DNA from: Cerina litoralis
Lineage (GTDB): Bacteria > Bacteroidota > Bacteroidia > Flavobacteriales > Flavobacteriaceae
Length of the DNA stretch: 64,000 bases
NCBI GenBank assembly: GCA_022008415.1
Contig: JAIRBC010000005.1
Location: 62,001 to 126,000 of the forward strand
Direction of reading: 5' to 3'
Shown: positions 42,436 to 51,180 of the stretch, one piece after another
Layout: each line of letters starts with the position of its first letter
Numbering within the stretch: position 1 is the first letter of the stretch
The notes under the pieces: generated by a model
The model's database searches: none
What the model was told of the DNA's origin: nothing
The model's input: only the letters and a program-made list of their open reading frames with translations
Position numbers and translations under genes: made by a program

Positions 42436-43275
42436 TTGAAACAAATTTTATTGCCCACCGACTTTTCGGAAAACTCCATTAAGGCAATCCATTATGCGCT
42501 GCTTGTTTTCAAAGATCTTAAATGCACCTTCTATCTATTGCATGCCTTTACCCCACCAGTTTACCAAACCGAATATCTCCTTGGCAACCCCGGACAGATC
42601 GGGCTTGGTGACATGCTGAGGGAAAGTTCGGAGATGCAAATGAAGGAACTACAGACGCAGTTGAAAGATCAATTTAATAACCCCAACCATATCTTTATAC
42701 CGCGCATCGCATTTAACATTCTCACGGACGAGATTTCACAAACCGTAGTGGCAGAAAATATAGATTTGATCGTGATGGGCACCCAAGGTGCAACCAATGC
42801 CGCTGAAATCTTAATTGGCACCCAAACCGTTCACGTCATCAAAAGGGCGAAGTGCCCCGTGTTGGCCATACCCCAAAAATTTAAAAACGCAACACCCAAG
42901 AAGATATTATTTCCTACCGATTATGAAATCCATTACGAAAAAGAAAAGTTAGAACAGCTATTGCAAATTGCCGACCTCCACGGTTCCAGTATTAACGTAA
43001 TGCACGTGTGGGCAGGCTATGAACTAACCGAGGACCAAGAAAAAAACAAGGGACAGCTCAAGGGTCTTTTGGGCAATCTTTGTCTTTTCCACGAAGTTCA
43101 CGACAACGGTATTATTCCCGCAATAAACGAGTTTCTGGGCAAGGAAAAAGTCGATCTTCTGGTCATGGTCCGGAATAAGCACACGTTTTTGGAGCGACTT
43201 TTTATTGAGCCAGTCATTAAAAAAATTGGGCTTCATGTTACCGTGCCGTTTATGGTCTTGCCGTATTATAATTGA
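42436..43275 (+). CDS. Universal stress protein, tandem UspA domains (TTG start)
   Basis: A 279-residue USP. The start is TTG at 42436 because the reading MKQILLPTDFSENSIKAIHYA is the fixed USP beginning and no ATG is available nearby in frame; the promoter box upstream agrees. The first domain has GTQGATNAAEILIGTQTVHVI; the second (about 150-279; ILFPTDYEIHYEKEKLEQLL) lacks the loop. It is divergent from thioredoxin and upstream of the convergent Crp/Fnr gene. Confidence 0.88.
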   Translation: MKQILLPTDFSENSIKAIHYALLVFKDLKCTFYLLHAFTPPVYQTEYLLGNPGQIGLGDMLRESSEMQMKELQTQLKDQFNNPNHIFIPRIAFNILTDEISQTVVAENIDLIVMGTQGATNAAEILIGTQTVHVIKRAKCPVLAIPQKFKNATPKKILFPTDYEIHYEKEKLEQLLQIADLHGSSINVMHVWAGYELTEDQEKNKGQLKGLLGNLCLFHEVHDNGIIPAINEFLGKEKVDLLVMVRNKHTFLERLFIEPVIKKIGLHVTVPFMVLPYYN

Positions 43276-43391
43276 CACGCCTAACCAAAAGGGAAAATAT
43301 AGCCCTACACAAGGGTTTCCCATCAATACCGTTGTAGATATACCACACCTATAAAGGTTAACGGGCCAGGCCCCTGTTCCGTTTATTCGCC

Positions 43392-44108
43392 CTAATAAAC
43401 AAGTGCATCTTGGGTAATCGAATCGAGCCTTAGAAATTTGAGCAGTGCTTTCTTATTTTTAATATAAATGACCCTCTTTTCGATTTCGATAATTCCGCTA
43501 TCCTTAAATTGTTTTAAGCTTCTTCCTAGACTTTCGGAGGACGTGCCAATCATATTGGACAAATCATCCCGGGTAAGATCAATACCGGCAGATTCTGCTA
43601 TTTTTTGTTTGAACTTTTTTTCCAAAAGCATTAGAAAAATAGCCAGACGGGTATTTTGATCCTTTTGCGCAAGTACCGCAATAGTATTGGCCAGTACCCC
43701 AAACTCGTGGCTAATATTTTTGATAACCGCTTGCTTTAACCGGGGAACATCGTTTAAAAGCTTTAAAAAATTGGATTTAGAGATGAAATTCACTTCCAGA
43801 TCCTCCAGTGCTTCACAGGAATCCTGATATCTTTCCTCCCCCAAAAGGGCATGGTAACCCATTACATCGTCCTTGGTATAGATATAGAAAATCTGTTCCT
43901 CACCACTGAAGCCGCGTTTAAATTTTTTGGCCCTTCCATTCTTTAGTTGAAATACACCCGTAGGAATTCCACCCTCGTAAAAAAGCGTACTCCCCTTTTT
44001 GATCAGCAACTTTTCCATCACCCTGTCGGCAAATTTTTTCTCTGCCGAGTTTAGCTTCCCGAACAGTTGATCACTCTGAAAGTCGAACTGATTAAAAAAA
44101 TCCTTCAT
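43392..44108 (-). CDS. Crp/Fnr family transcriptional regulator
   Basis: A 238-residue regulator. The start at 44108 is preferred because the longer frame to 44180 reads through AT-rich promoter DNA. A cNMP-type barrel occupies about 15-125 and the winged helix about 170-225; the recognition helix reads SSESLGRSLKQFKDSG, keeping the Glu and Arg that contact TGA/TCA half-sites in Crp and Fnr. There is no Fnr iron-sulfur cysteine set. It is surrounded by USP, thioredoxin and SulP genes, so it is a candidate for the TGAYnnnnRTCA regulator. It is divergent from the SulP gene. Confidence 0.88.
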   Translation of the reverse strand: MKDFFNQFDFQSDQLFGKLNSAEKKFADRVMEKLLIKKGSTLFYEGGIPTGVFQLKNGRAKKFKRGFSGEEQIFYIYTKDDVMGYHALLGEERYQDSCEALEDLEVNFISKSNFLKLLNDVPRLKQAVIKNISHEFGVLANTIAVLAQKDQNTRLAIFLMLLEKKFKQKIAESAGIDLTRDDLSNMIGTSSESLGRSLKQFKDSGIIEIEKRVIYIKNKKALLKFLRLDSITQDALVY

Positions 44109-44123
44109 ATAACTAATTGACTT

Positions 44124-44194
44124 ACAAATATAATATATATTTAAATTATATATGCTTTTTATTAATATTTTAATTAACATATGTTATATATTTG
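44124..44194. promoter_or_regulatory. Divergent promoter region of crp/fnr and sulP genes
   Basis: TATATTTG on the minus strand (44124-44131) serves the regulator, and TATATTTG on the plus strand (44187-44194) serves SulP. A perfect 12-bp palindrome TAACATATGTTA (44175-44186) touches the plus -7 element, which is a repressor-like position, unlike the -41 placement of the same core at 1568 and 22759. The rest is very AT-rich. Confidence 0.6.
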
Positions 44195-44288
44195 TACTGC
44201 CTTAGTGGCAGCCCATTAATTTTGTACATTAGATTCCTCCATTTCACTATTGTTCTTTTCACTCTTATTCCAATTTTACTGTTTAAAA

Positions 44289-45950
44289 ATGTCAAGATCT
44301 GTGCGCAAAGAATTCACACCTAAACTTTTTTCCTTAATCCGTGAAGGAATTTCCAAAGAAACCTTGGCAAAGGATGTTGTAGCGGGTCTCATCGTCGGAA
44401 TCGTCGCTTTGCCATTGGCCATTGCTTTTGCCATTGCGTCGGGAGTGTCTCCAGAAAAGGGAATCGTGACGGCCATAATTGCAGGTATCGTAATATCAGT
44501 TTTTGGAGGAAGCCGGGTTCAAATTGGCGGACCAACGGGGGCCTTTATTGTTATTGTCTATGGTATTGTTCAACAACACGGAACGGACGGCTTGATCATT
44601 GCCACCTTTATGGCAGGTTTTATCACAATCGGATTTGGACTTGCTAGATTGGGAAATCTATTAAAATTTATTCCCTATTCCCTCATTGTTGGTTTTACAA
44701 GTGGAATAGCGCTCATTATTTTCTCCTCCCAGGTAAATGACTTCTTAGGACTTCAAATTACTAAGGTCCCTGCCGATTTTTTGGAAAAATGGGCCGTGTA
44801 TTTTGATAATTTCCACAAAATCAATTGGTACGCTATCGGCATTGCTGCCGGCACCATACTGTTTACGCTTTACTTTCAAAAAATAGTAAAAAAAATTCCA
44901 GGGTCTATTGTTGCAATTTTATTATCGACCATAGTTGTAAATTTTTTTGACCTTCCGGTAGATACCATAGAAAGCAATTTTGGGAATATTCCCAACAAGT
45001 TGGGCCTACCCAGTATTCCAAATATCGATTTTGCCACTATTCAGTCCCTCCTTCAACCCGCGTTTGCTATCGCGATATTGGGCAGTATAGAATCACTGCT
45101 TTCTGCTGTAGTTTCCGATTCTATGATAGGTGGCAAGCACCGAACAAATATGGAGCTGGTGGCGCAGGGAGCAGCAAATATTATGTCCTCGCTCTTTGGT
45201 GGCATCCCTGCTACCGGGGCCATTGCAAGAACGGCAACCAACGTAAATAACGGGGGCCGGACTCCCATTGCGGGTATAGTTCACGGGTTGGTCTTACTGG
45301 CCATTATGCTCTTGTTTGCACCCTATGCGAAGCTTATACCGATGTCCTGCCTTGCTGGAATTTTAATTGTTGTGGCGTACCATATGAGCGAATGGAAGCA
45401 GTTCCGGTCTATTCTAAAGGGGAATAAGATGGATATTATCATTTTGCTCACTACTTTTTTTCTAACCGTTATCTTTGACTTGGTCATTGCCATCCAAATT
45501 GGAATAGTACTGGCGAGCCTTATGTTTATGAAGCGAATGAGCGAATCGGTACACATTCAGGATTTCTCATCGGATAGCGAAAACGGGGAGCACCTATTTG
45601 ATGACGAACTGGTAGATATACCCGAAGGAGTTATTTTATACGAAATAAATGGACCCTTATTTTTTGGGGCGGCAAGACAGTTCCAAGAAACTATAGCAAA
45701 TACCCATACCCATCCAAACGTTATCATTATAAGAATGCGTTACGTTCCCTTTATCGATGCTACGGGATATCAGAGTATTAAGGAAATAATTAAAACCTTC
45801 AAGTCCAAAAAAATAAAAGTAATTATCTCGGGTGTCAGCCCTGCATTAAGACAGGATTTTGAAAAAAATGAAATGTTCACCTTATTGGAACAGGATTTAG
45901 TGGTAGATGATATTCATAAGGCGCTGAAAAAAGCGAAGGTTAATATATAA
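44289..45950 (+). CDS. SulP family inorganic anion transporter
   Basis: A 553-residue membrane transporter of the SLC26/SulP family. The 10-14 segment core has GLIVGIVALPLAIAFAIASG near the N-terminus and GGIPATGAIARTATNVNNGGRTP in the middle; a cytosolic STAS domain follows (about 425-553, containing FIDATGYQSIKEI). It carries sulfate, bicarbonate or another anion; the specificity cannot be read from the sequence. The start at 44289 is used because the upstream frame lacks the family pattern. It is divergent from the Crp/Fnr gene. Confidence 0.9.
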   Translation: MSRSVRKEFTPKLFSLIREGISKETLAKDVVAGLIVGIVALPLAIAFAIASGVSPEKGIVTAIIAGIVISVFGGSRVQIGGPTGAFIVIVYGIVQQHGTDGLIIATFMAGFITIGFGLARLGNLLKFIPYSLIVGFTSGIALIIFSSQVNDFLGLQITKVPADFLEKWAVYFDNFHKINWYAIGIAAGTILFTLYFQKIVKKIPGSIVAILLSTIVVNFFDLPVDTIESNFGNIPNKLGLPSIPNIDFATIQSLLQPAFAIAILGSIESLLSAVVSDSMIGGKHRTNMELVAQGAANIMSSLFGGIPATGAIARTATNVNNGGRTPIAGIVHGLVLLAIMLLFAPYAKLIPMSCLAGILIVVAYHMSEWKQFRSILKGNKMDIIILLTTFFLTVIFDLVIAIQIGIVLASLMFMKRMSESVHIQDFSSDSENGEHLFDDELVDIPEGVILYEINGPLFFGAARQFQETIANTHTHPNVIIIRMRYVPFIDATGYQSIKEIIKTFKSKKIKVIISGVSPALRQDFEKNEMFTLLEQDLVVDDIHKALKKAKVNI

Positions 45951-46068
45951 AACGATAACCGTGCAGATTTAAAATTGGCAGGAATATAAATAAAGGATTG
46001 CCAAAAGACCTTTGTTTTGCAAATATTGCTTTAAAATTTTACGGGAACTCAAAATCGGTTTCTTTACG

Positions 46069-46460
46069 TCACTGCTCTAAAAAAATGGTTCTTCCGGTCT
46101 TTGCGGATTCACTGGCAGCAGATAAGATTTCTACGACTACCGTATTAGTTGCCAGTGACGACAGGTCATTTCCCGGGACAATTTCATCTCTAACCACGGC
46201 GGCGAGGTAAGGGAAAACATTAGATCGATTGTATGGTAAGGAAGTTAGATCTATCCAAGATTCCGTGCCCAACCTTTCGCCAGAAATATGTTTCATCTTC
46301 ATCTCCTTGTTCGCAACAACGATACCTTTGGTGCCGTAAATTTCTGTATCCTTTCTGTCGAATGGCCAGTTCCACGAAGCCTGGATGATGGCCTGGCAAG
46401 TGGGATAGGTGAGTATAATTGTCGCCTCATCGTCTACCTTGGGATATACATTGGATTTCT
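46069..46460 (-). pseudogene. 5'-truncated Gfo/Idh/MocA oxidoreductase remnant
   Basis: The C-terminal ~125 residues of a Gfo/Idh/MocA dehydrogenase are readable without a break from about 46460 to the TGA at 46069: YPKVDDEATIILTYP, then QASWNWPFDRKDTEIYGTKG and TNTVVVEILSAASESAKTG. The NAD-binding N-terminal half and the start codon are missing, and a stop codon lies just inside the break. Right next to the break begins a plus-strand remnant of another gene that also lacks its 5' part, so one deletion probably removed both 5' halves. Confidence 0.75.
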
Positions 46461-46467
46461 ATTGTAG

Positions 46468-46716
46468 GGTGATAACGGAGAAACAAACGGGATTTCGATC
46501 CTATGCCACCCTAAAACCCCAAATTATCCGGCCCCTTGGATATTACGATCGGAAACCAGCATGCAAAATGTTGTCTTTCCAGGTAATCAAAGGGTCAAAA
46601 TACCAATGGACAAGACGATTACGTTGTATTACCGCCTGGTCATTCACAACGGGGATGTCACAAGTCTTAATCTCAATAAAATGCAAAAAGAGTATGAAGT
46701 AACACCTGTAGATTAA
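46468..46716 (+). pseudogene. 5'-truncated DUF6807 (PmoA-like) remnant
   Basis: An 82-codon open stretch without a start, ending in TAA at 46714-46716. It reads GDNGETNGISILCHPKTPNY, then PAPWILRSETSMQNVVFPG and ITLYYRLVIHNG, which matches the C-terminal part of DUF6807/PmoA-family proteins, commonly found with sugar and Gfo/Idh genes. An in-frame stop lies directly before it, at the junction with the minus-strand Gfo/Idh remnant. Confidence 0.6.
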
Positions 46717-46828
46717 AGTACGTTAGTGTTTTAAGGTAAAACATACAATTAGGGGACGAAGTTCCATAGTATTTCAAAACGGGAATGCAAAAAAAATGTC
46801 TCTGATGTTGTATCGCTATCAGCTTCTA

Positions 46829-48139
46829 TCACTTCAACCAGCTATCGAACCAATCAAAGGCGTCGGCCTGCATTTTGCTATCGAACTTGTGGTCCCCGTC
46901 GTAAAATTTGCCTCGATAATTATCGGCAGCTCCGGCCTTTGCGTATACCTCTCTCAGTATCCCATCGGCTTTTTTCATTTCGGCATGCGTGTAAAGATTG
47001 TCCTCATTATTGCTCTGTACCAAGGTAGCCAGCGGCACGCGCAACCCCAAGATTTCAGGAAAATCAAGATATTGTGGCAATAGGGGCGTAAAAGTCATCC
47101 AGGTATGGGTATAGGACTTGTTCTCAACGAAATCTTTCCATGTTGACATAAAACCTACGCTGACGGCGCATTTTATACGAGGATCCAATCCCGCAAGATA
47201 ATCGGTTCTCAACCCTCCTCCGGAAAGTCCGCCACAGCCTATATTCCCGGTATCCACATCGGGTCGTTCAATAAGCACGTCCAATGCTGCCCGATCTTCG
47301 GCCAAGGTAACTCCAGGCCATGTAGTTCCCGCACAAAATAAGGATTTGGACATAATGTGTTCGTGATAGGCGGCCCATCGGTTATAGACCTGTATATTGG
47401 CAAGTTCTTCAGGATTTTGGTCCGTTTTTCCTTCAACACTGCAATCGCCCCAAGGGATTCCAGCTATATCCTGATATTGGACCCTCCTGCTACCAAATGT
47501 AAAGGTGTCGTGCACCAAAACCACGTAGCCCTTTTTTGCAATATCGTTGGCCCACGCCCTACCCGAATAGTACAATTTTTGATGCGCTTCCATCATAGGA
47601 TGCATTTCATCCGAAACCTTGGTAATCTTTCGTTTTCCGAAATACTTGTTGCCACCGTGATCGTGAAGGGCCAGTATGGCGGGCAATTTACCTTTTGCGC
47701 CTTGTGGTTTGAGCAAGATGGCCTGTGTGGGTCTACCCCCATTGGAAAGTTGCCAAGAGAGCTCTTCGACTTCCAAGCCGTCATAGGTGTATTTCTTAAC
47801 CACGTTAACCGCTGAATCCCTTGTAATTTTCGGGGCGGCAACAAGTTCCCTTGCCTTTTCAGATGCCGTCTTTTTCCAGGGTTCAACATGCTCCCAGGTC
47901 TCATTTCTGAAGGAAAGGTTCGGGGGATTGTCGGAAAGGCCCCCGGCCCACTGGCCATATCCCCCAATAATACTGGTTTTTAAATTTTCAGTTTTCATAT
48001 TGTTGCCCTTCAAGGGTTTTTGGGAATGCGAAGGAAAGGCCATCGCCCTGCCCAAAAATGGAAGACCGGTACAGGCGAAAGCCGCTTTCACAATAAAGGC
48101 CCTTCTAGAATCGTGTTCCCGATCTTTGGTCTTTTCCAC
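46829..48139 (-). CDS. Exported alpha/beta hydrolase (acetylxylan-esterase/dienelactone-hydrolase-like)
   Basis: A 436-residue alpha/beta hydrolase. The N-terminus has SRRAFIVKAAFACTGLPFLG, a twin-arginine-like signal. The core shows LPAILALHDHGGNKYFG (oxyanion strand), the nucleophile elbow GCGGLSGGGLRTDYLAG with the Ser, and a late GDHKFD His. It is probably a periplasmic carboxylesterase acting on acylated sugars, as two sugar-type gene remnants lie beside it; the substrate is not known. A TATATTTA element lies about 30-40 nt upstream on the minus strand. Confidence 0.78.
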   Translation of the reverse strand: MEKTKDREHDSRRAFIVKAAFACTGLPFLGRAMAFPSHSQKPLKGNNMKTENLKTSIIGGYGQWAGGLSDNPPNLSFRNETWEHVEPWKKTASEKARELVAAPKITRDSAVNVVKKYTYDGLEVEELSWQLSNGGRPTQAILLKPQGAKGKLPAILALHDHGGNKYFGKRKITKVSDEMHPMMEAHQKLYYSGRAWANDIAKKGYVVLVHDTFTFGSRRVQYQDIAGIPWGDCSVEGKTDQNPEELANIQVYNRWAAYHEHIMSKSLFCAGTTWPGVTLAEDRAALDVLIERPDVDTGNIGCGGLSGGGLRTDYLAGLDPRIKCAVSVGFMSTWKDFVENKSYTHTWMTFTPLLPQYLDFPEILGLRVPLATLVQSNNEDNLYTHAEMKKADGILREVYAKAGAADNYRGKFYDGDHKFDSKMQADAFDWFDSWLK

Positions 48140-48443
48140 GGTTTAGTAATTTTGTTTGGACAATGGAACCATAAATATAGTAAACTAAACCGCTCAATAA
48201 ACTTAAATGTCAATGGTTTCGAACCGGTGAATTAAATTCACGCTACGGTAATCGCTCCAAGGTATACTTACTGCTTAAAGAAGTGCAAGGGAGATCATAA
48301 AGGTACAGATTGTCAAATCAAAAATAATACGGGTTATATTTTAGGCAGTTCTTCTACTTACGAGTATCCAAAAATCTATATCTTTAAACTTGCGCTCGTT
48401 TATTCATGACCCAAAAACTACCTTTACCCAACGATTCTTATAT

Positions 48444-50366
48444 ATGAAGAACACCATATCCCAACGGGTAGCCGATTTTCTTAGAAAATATCCACCCTTC
48501 AACGAATTGAAGAATAAGGATCTGGAACTGCTTTCGGAACAAATCACAATTATCTATAGGGAAAAAGGAAGTCCTATTTTTTTGGAGAACGAAAACCCCC
48601 ACCCAGATTTTTACGTGGTACACAAGGGGGCGGTTGCGCTTAAAAAAAGTCCAAAAAACGACATTGTGGATCTTTGCGACGAAGGCGACATTTTTGGCCT
48701 GCGGCCCCTCGTAGCACACGAGAATTACAAAATGGAGGCCACTGCACACGAGGAAAGCATATTGTATGCCGTACCAATTTCTATTTTTAGGCCTTATGCA
48801 CAACAAAATTTGGCCGTCGGCACGTTTTTGGTAGAAAGCTTTGCCTCCAATACCCGAAATCCGTATTCTAAAAGCCATAGGGGCAAGCTCTATGGGGAAA
48901 GCACCGAAACGATTCCAAATACGACCGAATTAAAATTGTTCGACCTTCAACCCATAAACTACTCCAAAAAGCCGGTGACATGCTCTCCCAGAACGTCGGC
49001 AAAATCTATAGCCGAAACCATGACCAAGAAAAAAGTGGGTGCCATACTGGTCGTGAAGGAACACCTGCCCATTGGAATCATTACGGATAAAGATCTTAGG
49101 AACAAAATAGTTACCGGCGACTTTCCCATAACTGCAACTGCTTCCAAGATAATGACTGCTCCCGTTATTACATACCCTGGAAAACTTACCGTGACCCAAG
49201 CTCAAATGGCAATGATGAAAAACAAAATTAGCTATTTGTGCCTCACCGAAGACGGAACGACCCATACGAAGATAATTGGAGTGCTTTCCAAACACGATGT
49301 CCTTGTTGCATTGGGCAACAATCCGGCCGTTTTGATCAAAGCGATACACAGGGCGAGAAAGACAAAGCAACTAAAACCGATCCGAAACAGTGTGATGAAA
49401 CTTTTGCAGGGTTATTTGGACCAGAATATTCCAATTGCGTTGACATCCAAAATAATCGCGGAGCTCAATGATGCCTGTGTCAAACAAATTATAAAATTGA
49501 ACCTCAAGAAAATGGGGGTTACACCCCCTGCTAATTTTGCCTGGCTCGCCTTGGGATCTCAAGGGCGAAGTGAACAATTATTGCATACCGATCAGGACAA
49601 CGCAATAGTTTTTGCAGATGTCCCGGACTCCAAATTACCTGGAACATCGGCGTATTTCTTGCAGTTGGCAGCGTTGATCAATAAAGACTTGCATTTGATC
49701 GGCTATGAATATTGTCCAGCGGAAATGATGGCATCCAACCCAAAGTGGTGCTTAAGTATAAGCGAATGGAAAAATGTTATCTCCCAGTGGATCGCAAGCC
49801 CCGGAGGGGATGAAGTACTGGCTTCTTCTGTTTTTTTTGATTTTAACCACGTTTACGGGGATAGTTCGCTCACGTCTTCGCTATCGGACCATATTTTTAG
49901 CAGCATTAAAAAACATCCGATTTTCTATGTGCATTTGGCATCCGGAGCCCTGCAAAACCCTTCCCCGACCGGATTTTTTCGACAATTTTTATTGGAAGAG
50001 GACGGGGCACAAAAGGATCGGTTCGATCTAAAACGCAGGGCGCTAAGGCCGCTGACCGAGGCCGCTCGGGTTCTTATCCTTTCCCACGAGGTCAAATCTG
50101 TCAACAACACTTCCGAAAGATTCGAGAAACTAATGGAACTGGAGCCACAAAACGAGGAAATCTATTTATCCTGCTCCTATGCCTTTAAAGCATTATCAAA
50201 ATTTCGGGCCAAACAAGGCCTGTTGCACAACGACTCCGGAAGGTTCATTACCCTGGACAAACTGACCAAAGAGGAAAAGGTAAAATTAAAACGGACCTTT
50301 AAGACCATTAAAGAGCTTCAAGAACTAGTGTCCGTTCGGTTCAACGTTTCCAATCTGTTGGGATGA
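48444..50366 (+). CDS. cNMP-binding/CBS/DUF294 nucleotidyltransferase-like signalling protein
   Basis: A 640-residue cytosolic protein with domains in order: cyclic-nucleotide-binding barrel (about 10-130), two CBS domains (about 180-310), a GlnD-like DUF294 nucleotidyltransferase core with LGSQGRSEQLLHTDQDNAIVF (about 370-395), and a DUF294 C-terminal helical domain. The start at 48444 (MKNTISQRVADFLRKYPPF) is chosen over a TTG at 48390. It senses nucleotides and may modify a partner protein. The exonuclease gene overlaps its end by 4 nt, the usual pairing of this family. Confidence 0.88.
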   Translation: MKNTISQRVADFLRKYPPFNELKNKDLELLSEQITIIYREKGSPIFLENENPHPDFYVVHKGAVALKKSPKNDIVDLCDEGDIFGLRPLVAHENYKMEATAHEESILYAVPISIFRPYAQQNLAVGTFLVESFASNTRNPYSKSHRGKLYGESTETIPNTTELKLFDLQPINYSKKPVTCSPRTSAKSIAETMTKKKVGAILVVKEHLPIGIITDKDLRNKIVTGDFPITATASKIMTAPVITYPGKLTVTQAQMAMMKNKISYLCLTEDGTTHTKIIGVLSKHDVLVALGNNPAVLIKAIHRARKTKQLKPIRNSVMKLLQGYLDQNIPIALTSKIIAELNDACVKQIIKLNLKKMGVTPPANFAWLALGSQGRSEQLLHTDQDNAIVFADVPDSKLPGTSAYFLQLAALINKDLHLIGYEYCPAEMMASNPKWCLSISEWKNVISQWIASPGGDEVLASSVFFDFNHVYGDSSLTSSLSDHIFSSIKKHPIFYVHLASGALQNPSPTGFFRQFLLEEDGAQKDRFDLKRRALRPLTEAARVLILSHEVKSVNNTSERFEKLMELEPQNEEIYLSCSYAFKALSKFRAKQGLLHNDSGRFITLDKLTKEEKVKLKRTFKTIKELQELVSVRFNVSNLLG

Positions 50367-51040
50367 TACGATTGTTTAAAAGAAAAAAAATCGATTTACC
50401 GGATTTTTGGAAGGAATATGAAAAATCCTTCGAAGAAAAAATACCCAACGACGTAAACGACGTAAGGTTCGTGGTTTTCGATACGGAAACTACCGGTTTT
50501 GACTATTTCCAAGATCGAATATTATGCATCGGGGCGCTTATCCTTGTAAATTGGAGGATAGATGTTAAAAAATGTTTTGAGATCTATATCCATCAAGAAA
50601 GTTATAGGAAAGAAACCGCTAAGATCCACGGCATTTTAAAACACGATAAAGCGGACCGCCTAACGGAATTGAAAGCCTTGGAGCTTTGGTTGGCCTATAT
50701 AGGCAATGCCGTATTAGTAGCCCATCATGCCCATTTTGACGTTACCATGATCAATAGGGCTCTGGCTAGAAATTCTCTGCCCCCCATGAAAAATAAGGTT
50801 CTGGATACAGGAATCCTGTACAAAAAAACATTGCTCCGATCCAATCTCATACAAAAAAAAGAACGCTATTCCTTGGACGACCTTGCAACAAAATTCGATA
50901 TCTCGAAAAAGGATCGTCACACCGCATTGGGGGATTCCTATATTACCTCGATAGCGTTCATTAAAATACTGTATAAACTAAAGGAAAAGAGGAATTGGAC
51001 CATGCAAGATCTCTCCGCTAGGAGAAAATGGTGGAAATAA
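50363..51040 (+). CDS. DnaQ-like 3'-5' exonuclease
   Basis: A 225-residue DEDDh exonuclease. Motif Exo I is VVFDTETTGFDYFQDRIL (Asp-Glu), Exo II is VAHHAHFDVTMI, and Exo III is KDRHTALGDSYIT with the catalytic His and Asp. It is like the epsilon proofreading subunit fold but lacks polymerase parts. ATG overlaps the end of the DUF294 gene (TGATG), so they are translated together; the joint role is not known. Confidence 0.88.
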   Translation: MIRLFKRKKIDLPDFWKEYEKSFEEKIPNDVNDVRFVVFDTETTGFDYFQDRILCIGALILVNWRIDVKKCFEIYIHQESYRKETAKIHGILKHDKADRLTELKALELWLAYIGNAVLVAHHAHFDVTMINRALARNSLPPMKNKVLDTGILYKKTLLRSNLIQKKERYSLDDLATKFDISKKDRHTALGDSYITSIAFIKILYKLKEKRNWTMQDLSARRKWWK

Positions 51041-51180
51041 ATGGATATCGGCCATAAGACATTCGGCGAATTCCCTGCCCCGTGACGGAAAGGGGCAGAC
51101 AACGGTGCATCAAAACTATATTCACATTTTAGAATTCCGTTCCGTTTTCATACTTTGCGTATTCCTTATAGACTATAGCT

